Below are positions 29,093-36,382 of a DNA stretch of 39,950 nucleotides, in pieces. This stretch comes from a virus. The stretch covers positions 1-39,950 of IMG/VR virus record IMGVR_UViG_3300021061_000034; one strand, given 5' to 3'. Position numbers and translations under genes: made by a program. The number at the start of each line of letters is the position of its first letter. The stretch's first letter is position 1. The notes beneath the pieces were generated by a model. The model was not told the DNA's origin. It saw only the letters and a list, made by a program, of their open reading frames with translations, and made no database searches.

Positions 29093-30433
29093 TCAAATTC
29101 TCCTACTGGCTGGTTTAACTGACTGCCACATTTCATCGAGTGTTACACCGTGGCCGTTGCCTACCGTGAGTCCTCGGATTGGTTTGTCTTGTGTTGATTC
29201 CACAACAAGCTCTCGCATCATCTGGCACCCGTAGGCGTAAGCATCGGATGGATGAGACGCCCAGTTGTGTACGGGGTCGCGAGAGAAGATGTTTAGCTCT
29301 TCGTTCCACTCGAATTCCCACGCCATGAGGCCGTCTACGCCTCTCTCACATCGCGTCTTGTGGAATTCACATCTATCGATGATCGAGCGAGCTGCACTTA
29401 TCTGATCTGCTTTCTTTGATTGCGGGACAATGCTTACCTTGTCCGAACCGAAAGCTGTCACGAACTGCTCGATGGTCGAGTGTTTCGTTTGAAACGTCTT
29501 GATCTTGGCGTCATGGGGAAGCCATATCTTTCCGAGCTTGGCTCTACTCACGCCATGACTTTCAATACGACCCATGAGGCGCGGAATCCAATCCTCCGCG
29601 TCCATGTGAATATCTTGGTCGTAGTCGAAAATCGAAAACCCGCCGACTTTAGGCTGCCAGAACCACCAAGAGGCGGTATCTCGGTAGCCTAGGTCTGAAC
29701 TGATGTGGATCGGTGCGCCTTCTCGGTCGTAATCCACACCTTCGATGATTCGCCCTTCTCTCTCGGCCTTGCTTACCCACTTAGAGAGAATCGACCCGAT
29801 ACCAGCGCCGTAAGCCCCGTTCCAAATGTGTTCCGCCTTATCTGGATCGGTCGCGAAGTCGTGTTCCATCTCTTTCCTGAGAACGTCAGGAAACCACGGG
29901 TTATCGCGCCAATTGACTTGAACGGATATCGCGTCTGGCGGTGGGTACTTCCTAAAGAACACATCCACCGGGTCCGTCTTGTGTCTTGGGTTCCAGGAGA
30001 ACCAAAGCTCCGACCCTTCTTTACGGATTGTGGGTCGCAACATATCCAGTGAGTGCTGGCTCAATGTTTGCGCTTCTTCCACCCACGCTATGTCATACGC
30101 TTCCAACGACTTGATGTTGTCAGCGTTATACGACTGCATTCCCTTGAAGATGATTAGGGAGCCGTTATAAGCCCTAATCTCTGTGTCCAGGACTTGGAAA
30201 GACGCTTCAAGCCCTAGCTTCGCAATTTTGTCGCTTAGGAGCTGCTTTACAGAATCCTTGATGGTGTCTTGGACTTCGCGAATACAAACGACTCGCGTTT
30301 TCTGCCTGTAACACCGAAGGATGATCTGTTCCGCGAAGAAGTGAGACTTTGCCCCACCTCGTCCACCGTATGCTCCCTTGTATCTCTTAGGCTGTAAGAG
30401 CGGGAGTAACTTCCTCGGTACTTCTACTCTCAC
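29093..30433 (-). CDS. terL: Terminase large subunit (Terminase_3/PBSX-like)
   Basis: 446 residues. Walker A-type GGRGGAKS (23-30) and Walker B DIAWVEEAQ (114-122) define the packaging ATPase; FSWNPR (145-150) is the coupling motif. The RNase H-like nuclease has D247 (SSDLGYRDT), D308 (LPHDAK) and D397 (SHPSDAYAYG). It cuts concatemers and pumps DNA into the procapsid through the portal. It overlaps the small terminase gene by 4 bases. The subfamily is compatible with headful or with fixed-site packaging; that is not decided here. Confidence 0.95.
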   Translation of the reverse strand: MRVEVPRKLLPLLQPKRYKGAYGGRGGAKSHFFAEQIILRCYRQKTRVVCIREVQDTIKDSVKQLLSDKIAKLGLEASFQVLDTEIRAYNGSLIIFKGMQSYNADNIKSLEAYDIAWVEEAQTLSQHSLDMLRPTIRKEGSELWFSWNPRHKTDPVDVFFRKYPPPDAISVQVNWRDNPWFPDVLRKEMEHDFATDPDKAEHIWNGAYGAGIGSILSKWVSKAEREGRIIEGVDYDREGAPIHISSDLGYRDTASWWFWQPKVGGFSIFDYDQDIHMDAEDWIPRLMGRIESHGVSRAKLGKIWLPHDAKIKTFQTKHSTIEQFVTAFGSDKVSIVPQSKKADQISAARSIIDRCEFHKTRCERGVDGLMAWEFEWNEELNIFSRDPVHNWASHPSDAYAYGCQMMRELVVESTQDKPIRGLTVGNGHGVTLDEMWQSVKPASRRI

Positions 30434-30660
30434 TTGGGATCAACGATGACAAACTCAATCTTGTGATCGACCAAATGCGCACCGTTTTCGCCTGGACCTT
30501 GGATGGGAAGAAGCCGAGAGTAAATCTTGTAAAACTCTGTCTTGTTCTCATTGGCCCATTCGGCCATCGCCTTCGTACCGCCCAGCCTTACGAAAACTGC
30601 TTGGATATTCTCTTTCGCTGCTTGCGGGACTTTGTTCTTGGCTCCGAGTGTTCGTGCCAT
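30430..30660 (-). CDS. terS: Terminase small subunit
   Basis: 76 residues from ATG 30660 (MARTLGAKNKVPQAAKENIQ), with GAGGAA upstream; the longer frame starts from a TTG at 30666. The fold is a helix-turn-helix-like N-terminus followed by GGTKAMAEWANENKTEFYKI and LLPIQGPGENG. This pattern is common in small terminases of podovirus and siphovirus phages. It recognises the pac site on DNA and loads TerL. The position directly upstream of terL supports it. Confidence 0.8.
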   Translation of the reverse strand: MARTLGAKNKVPQAAKENIQAVFVRLGGTKAMAEWANENKTEFYKIYSRLLPIQGPGENGAHLVDHKIEFVIVDPK

Positions 30661-30687
30661 AAACAATTCCTCATGTGGTTGAATTTC

Positions 30688-30864
30688 CTACATCTGCCCT
30701 TGCATCTGCTGCTGAGCAAGCCATTCGTTGAATTGCTTGTCCGTTAAGCCTTCTGCAAACTGCTGCTGCCAAACCGGGTACATTTTCATCTTGTCAGCCG
30801 CTGAACCTGCGGCACCCTGACCTAACAAGGCTCTCGCTAAAATCTGTCGTTGGTTCTGTTCCAT
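30688..30864 (-). CDS. Small virion-region protein, unknown
   Basis: 58 residues from ATG 30864, which overlaps the upstream TAA by one base. It is helical with QRQILARALLGQGAAGSAAD and WQQQFAEGLTDKQFNEWLAQ. The helical hairpin with MQGQM end resembles a small helical scaffold or terminase accessory. Not recognised. Confidence 0.55.
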   Translation of the reverse strand: MEQNQRQILARALLGQGAAGSAADKMKMYPVWQQQFAEGLTDKQFNEWLAQQQMQGQM

Positions 30865-31187
30865 TAGTCCTGCCCGATTAATTTCGTTACGCCGCCGCGA
30901 GGTGAGTATGTGATTTGCGGGGGCGTCCCATCGTCGGGCCACTCCGCAATAATTGATTCAATCTGAACCCAATCCACCATCTGCCAACCGAGAATTTCGT
31001 CTCCAGGGTGATGGCCGAAACGCACAAACTTACCGTCTGGACTGAAACTCACAGGATCAACCGTAACTTGGAAGAACCGGCCAGGACCAACATCGTTAAC
31101 TGTTCTAGGACGATTGAAACTCACGATACAAACTGTCTTTTTTCTGATTTCGTCAAACTGAATCGGGTTTACCGTTACTGGTTCCAT
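30864..31187 (-). CDS. Late-region protein, unknown
   Basis: 107 residues, beta-rich. IRKKTVCIVSFNRPRTVNDV, then FVRFGHHPGDEILGWQMVDW, and ending ITYSPRGGVTKLIGQD. No known domain. Perhaps a small virion or tail-accessory domain. The stop overlaps the next start by one base. Confidence 0.6.
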   Translation of the reverse strand: MEPVTVNPIQFDEIRKKTVCIVSFNRPRTVNDVGPGRFFQVTVDPVSFSPDGKFVRFGHHPGDEILGWQMVDWVQIESIIAEWPDDGTPPQITYSPRGGVTKLIGQD

Positions 31188-31945
31188 TAGGATGCCGGGT
31201 CTATAGAGTTAATCGGGTTTCCTGCGGCGGTGGTCACTGTGGCCGTCCAACTCGCAGTAGAGTCGTCTTCTTTGTAGACGGTCATGGTTCCGCCGCTGAT
31301 TTCTACGCGGTTGCGGTTTGAACGAAGGGCTTGTCTTACAGTGCGAACGCTTGCGCTTCCTGAATCGGTGCCGGTGGCCATGTCTCTATCAAGCAATGCG
31401 TCAGCCGTAGCGGTTCTTTCACTTGCAGAGAGGCCGTATCCGGTTTTGTCGTTGTTCGTAGATACCGTAACGCCGTTGGTGACTGCGGTTGCCGTGCCTA
31501 CCGTCGTGCCGCTTAACGTCTGGGCCGTTGTTGGGCTTCCGATGTTCGACCAATCAATACCAGCCTCACCACCTGCACTTACGTCTAGGGTCCTGCCCGC
31601 CGTCGTTGGGTAAAGCGATGCTCTATTTCGGAGGCTAAAATGACCGACGACATACCCAACAATAGAATTCCCACCAACAGTGCCGGCAGTAACAACAGCG
31701 TGAAAATCACTACCGGAAGAATAAAATGTTCCATCAGCACTCGTATCAATTCGGACATGGTTTAGTCCTGTGACGGAGTCAAAATCTACTGTAAGGGTTA
31801 CACCGGACGTGCTTTGTGATGTGGAGTTATCCTTGTAGATAGACACCACCGGGGTTCCAGCCAACTGCGTTGGAACGCCGGACGTGTTTACAGTGGTGAA
31901 TTTGATATCGACAATGTCTGAAGCATCAAAATCACCTGAATACAC
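31187..31945 (-). CDS. Beta-rich virion protein (baseplate/fibre-like repeat)
   Basis: 252 residues. The start DFDASDIVDIKFTTVNTSGV is common in phage structural or fibre-anchoring proteins. It has STSGVTLTVDFDSVTGLNHV and the characteristic AGRTLDVSAGGEAGIDWSNI block. The C-terminal VEISGGTMTVYKEDDSTASW suggests a last carbohydrate- or particle-binding module. A decoration, fibre or tip function is inferred. Genes before and after are also late structural. Confidence 0.65.
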   Translation of the reverse strand: MYSGDFDASDIVDIKFTTVNTSGVPTQLAGTPVVSIYKDNSTSQSTSGVTLTVDFDSVTGLNHVRIDTSADGTFYSSGSDFHAVVTAGTVGGNSIVGYVVGHFSLRNRASLYPTTAGRTLDVSAGGEAGIDWSNIGSPTTAQTLSGTTVGTATAVTNGVTVSTNNDKTGYGLSASERTATADALLDRDMATGTDSGSASVRTVRQALRSNRNRVEISGGTMTVYKEDDSTASWTATVTTAAGNPINSIDPAS

Positions 31946-32577
31946 TAAGCGGCCCTCACGAGTCTGTTTCTAAGTTGTCCGAGTAAATATCCTTGCCCTG
32001 CGACTTGCAGATCATCGGAGTCGTAAAGCGTGATATACGCACTGTTGTTACGCTCATACCCGCCCAATTGGCCAGCTCCAGAGTGAGCACTGTCCGTAGC
32101 TGTAATAACACTGACATTGTCTAGATAAGCGGTTATAGAAGTGCCTACCGCACCGCCTTCGCATTTGTAATCAGTTGAAGCGGAGAAACCTGGAATCGTG
32201 TAATCAGTTCCTAGGGTGGTGATTGCCCCATTCACCTGCTTGAACAATTGCATCACCCCATCCCCTCGGATGTAGGTGTAATACGTATCTGTTCCCGCAG
32301 TGGCGAAATTTCCCCCGTCTCCACGAAAGGCAACCCCGAATCGATCGGTAGAGCCTGTGGCTACTGTTCTTCCTGTGACACTCGCTCGATAGTCTGCGGA
32401 CGGTGGTACAGCAGCGTTCCAGAAGAATTCCTGACCGGAATTGATTTTTACAATGTCCGTCGCGCCAATGACGGTGAATGTTGTTGCTGCGGTCCACGCC
32501 CCGCCTACTTCTGGAGTGTGGGCGGTTAAGTTTGTATCTACCGCCTCTGTGAAAGTATCTCTAACGATTGACGCCAT
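31945..32577 (-). CDS. Lectin-like (concanavalin/LamG-type) virion protein
   Basis: 210 residues. A beta-sandwich pattern is visible: IVRDTFTEAVDTNLTAHTPE, VGGAWTAATTF, ADYRASVTGRTVATGSTDRF, and YTYIRGDGVMQLFKQVNG. This follows the DxFxxxxxxLxxHxPxxG...W start of LamG/concanavalin-like domains in phage virion proteins. It may help reversible binding to host surface sugars. It overlaps the previous gene by 17 bases. Confidence 0.65.
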   Translation of the reverse strand: MASIVRDTFTEAVDTNLTAHTPEVGGAWTAATTFTVIGATDIVKINSGQEFFWNAAVPPSADYRASVTGRTVATGSTDRFGVAFRGDGGNFATAGTDTYYTYIRGDGVMQLFKQVNGAITTLGTDYTIPGFSASTDYKCEGGAVGTSITAYLDNVSVITATDSAHSGAGQLGGYERNNSAYITLYDSDDLQVAGQGYLLGQLRNRLVRAA

Positions 32578-33187
32578 TGGTTCTCATTAACTGGGCGTTG
32601 TCGTTAATCACTGGGGCAATAAATCTGTGTCTCAGACGATTACAGACGCTTCTCAACGTGTCCGAGTTGTTCAGGCTCGTGCTTTGGCCTTCTTCCGCTA
32701 AAACATTCTGCAAAGCCGTTCTTTCGGCTGTCGTCAGATTTCCTACCGTTCTGGTAGTCGATTGGAAATCGGGGGCGTTTCTGTTTACCCCTAGCTTGAT
32801 ACTGAGCTTTTCCGAGAGTTGTAGAGTCTCGGCTAGGAATTCCACAATCTCACGTAGAGTCGTGCTGTTCGTGATCCACGTCGTAGTGAATCCCAAGCCT
32901 GTCAATCGGTTTGAGATCGTGTTTCTACGAGCTGTGGTAAGGCTTCCCCAGGTGTTATCTAGGGCCGGGACGTTGATCGAGATAACCTGAGTTACGTTCG
33001 TTGTGATCTGAGTATCTTGGGCGTCTGTGGTGTCGTAGACACTGACTACCAAGGGACTGCATACGCAGATAACTTGACGGTGAAAATTAATGCCAAAGTT
33101 ATCTCTTACGTAAAAGGCTAGTTCTGAACGGTATGGGTCGGCTTCTGTCCCTGCACCTAATCTTCGGGACAGGTATACACGGTTCAT
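32561..33187 (-). CDS. Late-operon structural-type protein, unknown
   Basis: 208 residues. NRVYLSRRLGAGTEADPYRS is an N-terminal strand/loop typical of virion proteins that share it (LGxGTExDPYR). The middle has VTQVISINVPALDNTWGSLT. A helical C-terminal half follows (LREIVEFLAETLQLSEKLSI). A head or tail structural role is inferred from the operon. Starts after the tiny Lys-rich frame. Confidence 0.6.
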   Translation of the reverse strand: MNRVYLSRRLGAGTEADPYRSELAFYVRDNFGINFHRQVICVCSPLVVSVYDTTDAQDTQITTNVTQVISINVPALDNTWGSLTTARRNTISNRLTGLGFTTTWITNSTTLREIVEFLAETLQLSEKLSIKLGVNRNAPDFQSTTRTVGNLTTAERTALQNVLAEEGQSTSLNNSDTLRSVCNRLRHRFIAPVINDNAQLMRTNGVNR

Positions 33188-33191
33188 TTAA

Positions 33192-33236
33192 CTAGCACTT
33201 CTTCCCTTTACTACCGGTGCGTTTCTTGGGTTTCAC
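33192..33236 (-). CDS. Possible 14-residue lysine-rich microprotein
   Basis: From GTG 33236 (overlapping the preceding TGA) to TAG 33194-33192, encoding MKPKKRTGSKGKKC. It is extremely basic with a terminal cysteine. Coupled placement in the late operon is suggestive, but length alone makes it uncertain. Confidence 0.25.
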   Translation of the reverse strand: MKPKKRTGSKGKKC

Positions 33237-33394
33237 GCGAAATCTTCTGTCCACCACCATGAAACGTGAATAGGAACAAACGGAATTAGGCACACCCAAC
33301 AGTCAATACAATTGCCGTCTTGCCGCCAACGAGCGCCTAACCAGAATTCCCGCCAACTGAACGTTGCTTCACAATTCCAGCCTTCAAATCTCAT
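33233..33394 (-). CDS. 53-residue aromatic protein, unknown
   Basis: From ATG 33394 to TGA 33235-33233. It is tryptophan- and cysteine-rich (FEGWNCEATFSWREFWLGAR) with one hydrophobic segment (CWVCLIPFVPIHVSWWW), so probably membrane associated. It starts 5 bases past the stop of the Acb2-like gene. Not recognised. Confidence 0.5.
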   Translation of the reverse strand: MRFEGWNCEATFSWREFWLGARWRQDGNCIDCWVCLIPFVPIHVSWWWTEDFA

Positions 33395-33398
33395 CGAT

Positions 33399-33626
33399 CT
33401 ATCCAGTAATGTGCTTAACAGCCCACATTACGGCTTCTTCGATCTTGGTTTTCGCGAGTGAAACCTCACGAGAATTGCCAAGACCGCCAACGAACTCGTG
33501 GAAGTGAAGCCCGAGGTCTTTAACGGTCGTCATGTTTTGCTTTTCGGCATCCGTCAAAACCTTGTACTGATGCCGCATGGTGTTGTTGATGGTGCGCGCG
33601 TCGGACGTGCTTTCTACAGTGGCCAT
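33399..33626 (-). CDS. DUF7681 / Acb2-Tad1 hairpin-like protein (candidate anti-CBASS/Thoeris sponge)
   Basis: 75 residues. ESTSDARTINNTMRHQYKVL is followed by DAEKQNMTTVKDLGLHFHEF and SREVSLAKTKIEEAVMWAVK. This is the helical-hairpin family I recall as DUF7681, grouped with Acb2/Tad1. Acb2 proteins sequester the cyclic nucleotides of CBASS, and Tad1 the signal of Thoeris, blocking abortive infection. The signature (T-D-x-E-K-x-x-M ... SREL/VSLAxTKxEEAVMWAVKH) is very clear; the sponge activity is inferred from family. First gene after the late terminator region. Made late unless it also has an early promoter. Confidence 0.7.
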   Translation of the reverse strand: MATVESTSDARTINNTMRHQYKVLTDAEKQNMTTVKDLGLHFHEFVGGLGNSREVSLAKTKIEEAVMWAVKHITG

Positions 33627-33796
33627 TCTTGGTTCCTCTGGTTGAAGTTGAATAAACCCGCCCCACTGTCCCAGCGTGGATAAATATCCGTGTTTGCGCG
33701 GCTGGCGTTAAAGGGCGGTGATCTGGCGGCCTACTCAAATTCATTCCGAGCAGAATTTGTCCCTTTTCAGGGCGCGTCGATGACGCGATTTCGGCC

Positions 33797-33828
33797 ATAA
33801 AAAGAAAGAGCCTCACAGGGGAGGCTCT
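33797..33828 (-). terminator. Intrinsic terminator at the head of the late operon
   Basis: On the minus strand AGAGCCTC (33828-33821) pairs with GAGGCTCT (33814-33807) across 6 nt, followed by TTTCTTTTTATGG. It lies downstream of the late promoter and of gene 33911-34069 and upstream of the first late gene, so late expression would depend on antitermination. Confidence 0.85.
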
Positions 33829-33838
33829 AAATTACTCA

Positions 33839-33863
33839 CCCACCACAGGGAGGGAGTGGTGGG
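33839..33863. other. Inverted repeat in late leader
   Basis: CCCACCAC (33839-33846) and GTGGTGGG (33856-33863) form an 8-bp stem with a 9-nt loop, adjacent to the terminator at 33797-33828. It may be a second terminator stem or part of an RNA antitermination site. Confidence 0.5.
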
Positions 33864-33910
33864 GAGATGAATTCTATTCAACTTGGAACGTGGTTCCAGG
33901 CACTTTGGTA

Positions 33911-34069
33911 TTAGTGCATGTGACTGTCTAGGGTAAGTGGGTAAGCGGTGTCATGCGTTACTACCCAGAAATCACCTAGAACCACGATATACCCAAATCC
34001 GTTTTCGTCTACGTAAAAGACTTCTGTTTCGAAGACTCGTTTGCCTGACCAATCCTCATCTTGGTTCAT
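33911..34069 (-). CDS. Small late-leader protein, unknown
   Basis: 52 residues from ATG 34069 with an excellent GGAGG 4 bases upstream, ending in TAA 33913-33911. NQDEDWSGKRVFETEVFYVD and YIVVLGDFWVVTHDTAY are beta-rich. It lies between the late promoter and the terminator, so it would be made constitutively or before Q acts. Not recognised. Confidence 0.55.
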   Translation of the reverse strand: MNQDEDWSGKRVFETEVFYVDENGFGYIVVLGDFWVVTHDTAYPLTLDSHMH

Positions 34070-34087
34070 TGGCCTCCGAACGTAAAT

Positions 34088-34106
34088 CGCCCGCTTGTGG
34101 CGGGCG
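34088..34106. terminator. GC hairpin just downstream of the late promoter (tR'-like?)
   Basis: CGCCCGC / GCGGGCG arms of 7 bp with a 5-nt loop. It is about 50-60 bases downstream of the predicted late transcription start. On the minus strand it is followed by GATTTACG, only weakly T-rich. It could be the pause or terminator on which a Q protein acts. Confidence 0.45.
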
Positions 34107-34153
34107 CTCGGTATACGTTTCTTCAGGGCGTACTATCCCCTTCTTGAATGCGA

Positions 34154-34181
34154 AATATAGAATATTTCCCGAGTTTCGCAA
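34154..34181 (-). promoter_or_regulatory. Candidate late promoter (PR'-like)
   Basis: Read leftward: -35 TTGCGA (34181-34176), a 16-bp spacer, and -10 TATATT (34159-34154). It lies in the gap between the Q-like gene and the late genes, the place of lambda PR'. Hairpins and a terminator follow, consistent with Q-dependent read-through. Confidence 0.65.
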
Positions 34182-34190
34182 GGTTAAAAG

Positions 34191-34227
34191 TTCAGCTAAG
34201 ACGATTTAACTTCATCTAAGGCGAATA
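34191..34227. repeat. Tandem 17-bp direct repeats upstream of the late promoter
   Basis: TTCAGCTAAGACGATTT (34191-34207) and TTCATCTAAGGCGAATA (34211-34227) share the core TTCA-n-CTAAG-n-CGA, exactly 20 bp (two helical turns) apart. They lie between the Q-like stop and the -35. Such phasing is typical of a site for a protein acting on the promoter, perhaps Q itself or an activator. Confidence 0.55.
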
Positions 34228-34230
34228 TTT

Positions 34231-34788
34231 TTACATCGCTGCGACTAATCGCTTCTTGAGCGCGCCAGCGAGAATATCTTCCCACTTATCCACGGTCGCA
34301 ATCTGAATTTCCCGATATCGTTCAGCCCAAGTATCTGACCAGCTCGACTCAAGCATACCTAGAAGTCTCGCGCGGTCGATGCCTCGGATATGTCTCTTAC
34401 CTGTCCCTTGGCATCCATCACAGATGATTACAGGGCCATGTTCAGGTCTTACCTCTCCTCGACCGTCGCACCATGTACACGTATGCGGGTCTACGGCTTC
34501 AGTCATGATGACGTAGGCCATGTCTAACATGAAGTTCTCGCGCGGGTTTCTCCAGCGTTTGTCTCCACGGTAGATCAATGCATGTCTACGGATCGCCTTT
34601 GCACAGTCCTGTGCGTATTCGTGCTGGCCGCAATACTTCACACGTCCGTAGATAGTGACATCATGGTTTTGGATCATCCCTAAAGCATGCGACACGTCAT
34701 TACACGTAAGCCTCGGTATCCCTCCCGGTGCCATGTGGAACCGCTGGACTCTGGCTGTCAGTAATCCTAAAAGCTCTTGTGAGTTCAT
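34231..34788 (-). CDS. Q-type late antiterminator with zinc motif
   Basis: 185 residues. The N-terminal part (VQRFHMAPGGIPRLTCNDVS) and the DnaJ-like cysteine motif CTWCDGRG...CDGCQGTG (C104, C107, C123, C126) match the Q antiterminator family of phage 82/P22-like type. After this comes a helix-turn-helix-like segment (ILAGALKKRLVAAM). It would let RNA polymerase read through terminators downstream of the late promoter. Position, last gene of the middle operon right before the late promoter, agrees. Confidence 0.8.
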   Translation of the reverse strand: MNSQELLGLLTARVQRFHMAPGGIPRLTCNDVSHALGMIQNHDVTIYGRVKYCGQHEYAQDCAKAIRRHALIYRGDKRWRNPRENFMLDMAYVIMTEAVDPHTCTWCDGRGEVRPEHGPVIICDGCQGTGKRHIRGIDRARLLGMLESSWSDTWAERYREIQIATVDKWEDILAGALKKRLVAAM

Positions 34789-34812
34789 GTATTCTCCACG
34801 TGGAACAAATTT

Positions 34813-35475
34813 TTAAGCTAGTGGTTTAACTTCTACTTCTTCTCCGAACTTACTTCCGACATAACATCTCATCGCAGCAACGAGAGGCGTTTCAGCAGAA
34901 TAGAGAACGTGAATGTGTCTTCGGTGGATAGCTCCCCATCTCTGGAACTTGCCATCCTCGTCTAATATCTCAGCGACGTTTATTCCTTCGCGCTCGATGA
35001 TCGGACCGGCTTCTAACCAAGAAGATGACGGCGACCAAGGAACGTACAAACCGTCACTATCTTCGCCGACAGCCTCCCAATGGACATTTGGATTCCACCC
35101 ATCACTCGCTTTGCGGACTTGCACGCCTTCTGCCTTCGCCACCCAGTAATCCAGCTCCGCGCCTTCCAATTCATCTACTTTCTTCTTCACGACTGCCGCC
35201 TCCGTCTTAACCCACATTTCCACAGTCTCTACGCTATCGAATATCAGGATGGGTGCTTTCCAGTTCGCATGGAACTTTCTTTGGTCGTCAGTAAGCTTCC
35301 AGCCCAATCGATGTCCGTCCTTAATTTCTGCAAGCCATGTAGCTCCATCTTTTGCCAAGACAATATCCGGAGCGCCGCGCCCAATAGCTGCGATGCTAAG
35401 AACAGAAAACCCTTTGCTGCGTAGTAACTCAACAATCTGAACATGGTTCCTATCTACCTTTGCGGCGCGGCGCAT
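34813..35475 (-). CDS. Fusion of VRR-NUC nuclease and NinX-like (DUF2591) domains
   Basis: 220 residues. Residues 1-~90 are a VRR-NUC domain: ASAIGRGAPDI-type motif (GRGAPD, 32-37) and AEIK (49-52), which form the PD-(D/E)xK catalytic site. Residues ~98-220 are NinX/DUF2591: LEGAELDYWVAKAEG, YVPWSPSSSWLEAGPIIERE, and TPLVAAMRCYVGSKFGEEVE. VRR-NUC proteins are endonucleases for Holliday junctions or flaps, and NinX is of unknown function. In most phages the two are separate genes. The start overlaps the upstream gene by 26 bases. Confidence 0.8.
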   Translation of the reverse strand: MRRAAKVDRNHVQIVELLRSKGFSVLSIAAIGRGAPDIVLAKDGATWLAEIKDGHRLGWKLTDDQRKFHANWKAPILIFDSVETVEMWVKTEAAVVKKKVDELEGAELDYWVAKAEGVQVRKASDGWNPNVHWEAVGEDSDGLYVPWSPSSSWLEAGPIIEREGINVAEILDEDGKFQRWGAIHRRHIHVLYSAETPLVAAMRCYVGSKFGEEVEVKPLA

Positions 35476-35665
35476 CTACAGTCTCCAAGTACCAGCGACA
35501 CACGGCTTTAATGTCTTCCGCTGGGGCGTTATCTAACATCCTGATCCCGCGTTTCCTCAGCGCGCTTTTGAGATGCGGCCACTCGGCTAACGTCCCACTT
35601 ACACACCCGTTAGCGGCCATCTCGATTTGAAGCATCTCCTGGCTTTTGCTGTCCTCGATTGTCAT
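35450..35665 (-). CDS. Small nin-region protein, unknown
   Basis: 71 residues. AANGCVSGTLAEWPHLKSAL, LRKRGIRMLDNAPAEDIKAV and CRWYLETVDAPRRKG suggest two or three helices with basic face. It may bind DNA. The start overlaps the HNH-like gene stop; it overlaps the VRR-NUC gene by 26 bases. Confidence 0.55.
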   Translation of the reverse strand: MTIEDSKSQEMLQIEMAANGCVSGTLAEWPHLKSALRKRGIRMLDNAPAEDIKAVCRWYLETVDAPRRKGR

Positions 35666-35979
35666 TCGAGTATTCCCGCCTCAAACCACCAAGCTAACGT
35701 CTTCTCATGGGCTAGGCGGTGCATTTCCCGCTTACCTTCTTTCGTGAGGTCGCTAGGCGCTCTCCCGTCTACGATGTCGTGACATGCTGGGCACAGGATC
35801 GCGCCGTAATAGTCCGGAGACTTAAACGACGCCCCACGTCCTAAGCGAAGCTCGTTTGAGTGGGCAAGACACAGGTTCCCGCCCCTGTTCGTAGCTCCGC
35901 AGCTAAAGCAATTCGGGGCGTGCTGCGCGCTTTTACGAAGCTTTGGTATCTCTCGGACTGTTAAGCGGTATGGGATCAC
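35662..35979 (-). CDS. HNH-like zinc-binding nuclease
   Basis: 105 residues. CFSC (24-27) and CPACH (63-67) with a central CLAHSNELR (H40) make a zinc-bound HNH-type core. The H/E-rich helix MHRLAHEKTLAWWFE (86-100) completes the fold. Similar proteins lie in nin regions of lambdoid phages and are annotated as HNH or recombination nucleases. Predicted to act on DNA recombination or host DNA. The order with NinB and VRR-NUC suggests a joint recombination module. Confidence 0.65.
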   Translation of the reverse strand: MIPYRLTVREIPKLRKSAQHAPNCFSCGATNRGGNLCLAHSNELRLGRGASFKSPDYYGAILCPACHDIVDGRAPSDLTKEGKREMHRLAHEKTLAWWFEAGILE

Positions 35980-36212
35980 GCTTCTACGTACTCCATCTTC
36001 TTAATGATCCGGGTTAACGCTTTGTGTACGGCGATATCGCCTTCATACTCAACTAACGCCACTGTCAGGATGTCCAGGTCTTGCTGCTTTCTAACTTCCC
36101 ATCCACGTTTGCGTCCCGTGTCGTACATCGCTCGGAAATGAGCTTCACGTTTACCGACTAAACCTATTTCGCCGGAATCTACTAGTTCTTTGTATTTGGC
36201 GCGGAAGGTCAT
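35976..36212 (-). CDS. Small nin-region protein, unknown
   Basis: 78 residues from ATG 36212 (MTFRAKYKELVDSGEIGLVG), which overlaps the HTH gene stop; ATG at 36227 is an alternative. It is highly charged and helical (REAHFRAMYDTGRKRGWEVR, KQQDLDILTVALVEY). Not recognised. The stop overlaps the HNH gene start by 4 bases. Confidence 0.55.
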   Translation of the reverse strand: MTFRAKYKELVDSGEIGLVGKREAHFRAMYDTGRKRGWEVRKQQDLDILTVALVEYEGDIAVHKALTRIIKKMEYVEA

Positions 36213-36382
36213 TTCTTCACCAGCCATTGCATGACCTTCAGGAAGCTATCGGCTTCTAGTCCATTCCCGTTCAAAAGGCGTGTCAGTGTGTAATCAGGAA
36301 TGCCAATGTCTTCCGCAACGTCTTTCTGTTCGAATCCTTCAACTCGAATCCAAAGCTTCATCATTTCGGCTAGATTAGTCAC
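36209..36382 (-). CDS. Small XRE-type helix-turn-helix protein
   Basis: 57 residues from GTG 36382 (GTGA overlap with the NinB-like stop; GGAG 11 bases upstream). LAEMMKLWIRVEGFEQKDVA and DIGIPDYTLTRLLNGNGLEA form a clear XRE/Cro-like helix-turn-helix. A small regulator in the middle operon, target unknown. Confidence 0.65.
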   Translation of the reverse strand: MTNLAEMMKLWIRVEGFEQKDVAEDIGIPDYTLTRLLNGNGLEADSFLKVMQWLVKK

